The notes under the pieces were generated by a model, which was not told where the DNA came from, searched no databases, and saw nothing but the letters and a program-made list of their open reading frames with translations. From NCBI RefSeq assembly GCF_003434055.1, contig NZ_QVEX01000021.1, positions 1 through 64,000 of the forward strand: a stretch of 64,000 nucleotides of DNA, read 5' to 3'. This document shows positions 61,858-64,000 of this stretch, piece by piece. The stretch comes from Enterocloster aldenensis. Lineage in GTDB: Bacteria > Bacillota > Clostridia > Lachnospirales > Lachnospiraceae. The position numbers and the translations under genes were made by a program. Every line of letters begins with the position of its first letter. Position 1 is the stretch's first letter.

Positions 61858-64000
61858 ATGTTTGTGGCTGAATCAAGTAAACGACAGCAGAGTGGGAACA
61901 GGAAACCGGGAAGGCCAAAGGGCAGTACCGCAGGGAAGAAGACAACTTCCCCAAAGGGCCGCAAAGCCTCAGGCAAAAAGGGATATACGCAAGAGAATAC
62001 AGAGTTTATAAGAGCAGAAGTGGTCATCATCTGCTCTTTTGCTGTTGCCATTCTTTTGTTTTTAAGCAACTTTAAGTTATGCGGCGTGGTCGGGGATGTG
62101 CTAAGGGGCGTGCAGCTGGGGATTTTTGGCATGGTGGGTTACCTGCTGCCCATATTGATTTTTGTGGGCACCTGTTTCCACCTTTCCAACCAGGGCAACC
62201 TTCATGCTGCCATGAAGCTGGCGGCCGTGGTGGCGGCGGTCCTTGTGGTCTGCGGCCTGTTGCAGCTGTTTTTCGGTACGACCCCGGCAGGGGCGCCCTG
62301 GGGGGACTATTATAAGCAGTCCACCCTGAGCGGTGTGGGCGGCGGATTCCTGGGCGGCATCCTTACCTCCTTTTTGGTGGTGGGCCTGGGCAAACCAGGG
62401 ACCTTCCTGGTGCTTGCCGTGCTGTTCATCATCTGCATGGTCTGCATCACGGAGCGCTCCTTTGTTAACGTGGTGAAAAAGGGCGGCGACAAGGCTTACC
62501 AGTACGCCAGGGAAGACATGGACAGGCGCAGGGAAATCCACGCCCAGAGGGCGGAGGAGAGGAAGCGGCTCCGGGAGGAGCAGAAGGTGCGGGGGGTCAA
62601 CCTGGATGCCACCCGTCTTACTGCTTATGACGAATATGATGGGGACGATGAATACGGCAGCTATGACGAAGCGGCATTTGACCGGGAATACGGCGCGGAC
62701 CTGGAGGCCTTGGAGGAACCGTATGAGGATGAGGCCATGGACCGTGGGGCCGCTGCCGCGCAGTCCATGGATTTTGGGGCTGCTGCCCCGGTCAATGAGT
62801 TCAGGGGCAAATTCGACCCGCCATTGGAACCGGGTGCCGGGGAGGATGCCTCCTTTGACATGGATGACGTGGGGGCTTTGGCCCGTTCCATTGAGGGACA
62901 CAGGCGCAGGCGGGAAGATGTTCCGGTGGTGACCGGCATAACCGTGGAGGAAGACGGCCCGGGCCTTCATGGCAGCCAGGACGTCATCCATGTACATAGG
63001 GATCCGCGCACCCTGGAAGAAATGGATATGGCTGTGGATGCGGCAACGGGGGGCAGCCGGCCCGAAGAGGAGGTTCCGTGGGACGCAGGAACCGGGGACA
63101 GGGCCGGACGGCAGCAGCAGGAGGACTACCCTGAAACGGATACATACATGGAAGATGACTCGGAACAGGGGCTTAATTATGACAGCGTATTCGTGCCGGA
63201 GGAACCAAAACGTGTGGTGACTGCTTCGGGCAAGGTCATAGAAACAGAAACCGAACTGCTTAAGAAAAAGATAGAGAAAAAGAAAGAGGGGGCTGCCAAA
63301 GGGGATACGGAGATTTCCGTGGCAGAGGAGATTAAGAAAAAGGAAGAGGTGGTCAAGAAGGAATATGTATTCCCTCCCACCACCCTGCTTAAGAAGGGCA
63401 GTAAGAGTGCAGGCGCATTTTCAGGGGAAGAATACAAGGCCACTGCCATCAAGCTGCAGCAGACCCTGCATAACTTCGGCGTCGGGGTTACCGTCACCAA
63501 CATAAGCTGCGGTCCTGCGGTGACAAGGTATGAGCTGCTTCCGGAACAGGGGGTCAAGGTCAGCAAGATCGTGGGCCTGACCGATGACATCAAGCTGAGC
63601 CTGGCTGCGGCCGACATAAGGATTGAGGCGCCGATTCCAGGCAAGTCCGCAGTGGGCATCGAGGTGCCCAATAAAGAGAACAACATGGTTTATCTCAGGG
63701 ATCTTTTGGAGGCAGAGTCCTTTATCAGCCACAAGTCCCGTCTGGCCTTTGCAGTGGGCAAGGACATCGGCGGCCAGGTGGTGGTGACGGATATTGCCAA
63801 GATGCCCCACCTTTTAATCGCGGGCGCCACGGGTTCCGGTAAATCCGTGTGCATCAACACCCTGATCATGAGCATCATCTTCAAATCAAAGCCCGAGGAT
63901 GTAAAGCTGATCATGGTGGACCCCAAGGTGGTGGAGCTGAGTGTCTATAACGGCATCCCGCACCTGCTGATTCCGGTGGTCACGGACCCCAAGAAGGCGT
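61858..64000 (+). CDS. ftsK: DNA translocase FtsK/SpoIIIE (3' truncated by window end)
   Basis: The first 714 residues of a septal DNA pump that clears chromosomes during division or sporulation. A basic Lys/Gly/Ser-rich N-terminus (1-55) precedes four or five membrane helices (about 57-200). A long acidic linker rich in Asp/Glu (about 225-460) follows, then the motor start with [14 protein letters not shown] and Walker A GATGSGKS at residues 656-663, then [21 protein letters not shown]. The frame is open to the last base. The gamma domain and the second half of the motor lie outside the window. The start is the ATG after a GGGGG stretch. Confidence 0.94.
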   Translation, partial: MFVAESSKRQQSGNRKPGRPKGSTAGKKTTSPKGRKASGKKGYTQENTEFIRAEVVIICSFAVAILLFLSNFKLCGVVGDVLRGVQLGIFGMVGYLLPILIFVGTCFHLSNQGNLHAAMKLAAVVAAVLVVCGLLQLFFGTTPAGAPWGDYYKQSTLSGVGGGFLGGILTSFLVVGLGKPGTFLVLAVLFIICMVCITERSFVNVVKKGGDKAYQYAREDMDRRREIHAQRAEERKRLREEQKVRGVNLDATRLTAYDEYDGDDEYGSYDEAAFDREYGADLEALEEPYEDEAMDRGAAAAQSMDFGAAAPVNEFRGKFDPPLEPGAGEDASFDMDDVGALARSIEGHRRRREDVPVVTGITVEEDGPGLHGSQDVIHVHRDPRTLEEMDMAVDAATGGSRPEEEVPWDAGTGDRAGRQQQEDYPETDTYMEDDSEQGLNYDSVFVPEEPKRVVTASGKVIETETELLKKKIEKKKEGAAKGDTEISVAEEIKKKEEVVKKEYVFPPTTLLKKGSKSAGAFSGEEYKATAIKLQQTLHNFGVGVTVTNISCGPAVTRYELLPEQGVKVSKIVGLTDDIKLSLAAADIRIEAPIPGKSAVGIEVPNKENNMVYLRDLLEAESFISHKSRLAFAVGKDIGGQVVVTDIAKMPHLLIAGATGSGKSVCINTLIMSIIFKSKPEDVKLIMVDPKVVELSVYNGIPHLLIPVVTDPKKA

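Overview
The window is an uninterrupted chromosomal segment from a low-to-mid GC Firmicute. Gene content, consensus TTGACA/TATAAT promoters, strong AGGAGG ribosome sites and family resemblance point to Lachnospiraceae (Clostridium cluster XIVa, probably the Enterocloster/Clostridium bolteae-clostridioforme group). That placement rests on recognition of families, not on a database search. I support 51 protein genes, all on the + strand. The last (ftsK) runs off the window end. I see no rRNA, tRNA, CRISPR array, insertion sequence or prophage.

Layout. 0.1-8.8 kb is housekeeping: dnaE, pfkA, a small lineage protein, dusB, greA and a lysS carrying an extra C-terminal tRNA-binding domain. 8.8-13.5 kb is a two-gene sensory unit, an orphan solute-binding lipoprotein overlapping a hybrid histidine kinase. 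13.6-17.2 kb is the c-di-AMP module (two membrane proteins, cdaA, cdaR). 17.4-24.3 kb holds PTS genes: HPr and enzyme I, a polysaccharide-polymerase-like membrane protein, then a LicT/GlcT-type antiterminator behind its own RAT/terminator leader, EIIA, a second HPr with Asp in place of the regulatory Ser46, and EIICB.

24.5-34.3 kb is the most intriguing accessory block: a ROK repressor, a sugar-type ABC importer (binding protein, double ATPase, permease), an M81/MlrC-family metallopeptidase and two tandem creatinase/M24-fold proteins that lack the usual metal-binding aspartates. It ends in a strong terminator and looks like an import-and-cleave pathway for an unidentified compound. 34.3-37.9 kb carries an SdpR/SdpI-type autoregulated pair with a clear promoter-operator, a DUF362 ferredoxin-like protein and an O-acetylhomoserine sulfhydrylase.

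38.0-43.8 kb contains tandem repeats, an autoregulated TetR gene with a nucleoside phosphorylase, and then membrane and surface proteins, including an LPKTG-anchored protein and a lipoprotein. 43.8-48.9 kb is a thiol-redox set (flavoprotein disulfide reductase, CcdA-thioredoxin fusion), a VanW protein and an Rrf2 regulator. 49-56 kb has cardiolipin synthase, a SulP transporter, an M19 dipeptidase and a PhoP/PhoR-like two-component system. 56-59 kb is a TrpXYZ-type ABC importer. 59-64 kb has an SH3/NlpC-P60 hydrolase, the ClpP-like TepA and the start of FtsK/SpoIIIE.

Most transcription units are readable from the sequence: several promoters match consensus with a 17-bp spacer, intrinsic terminators separate units, and at least four candidate operators are palindromes placed on or next to promoters.
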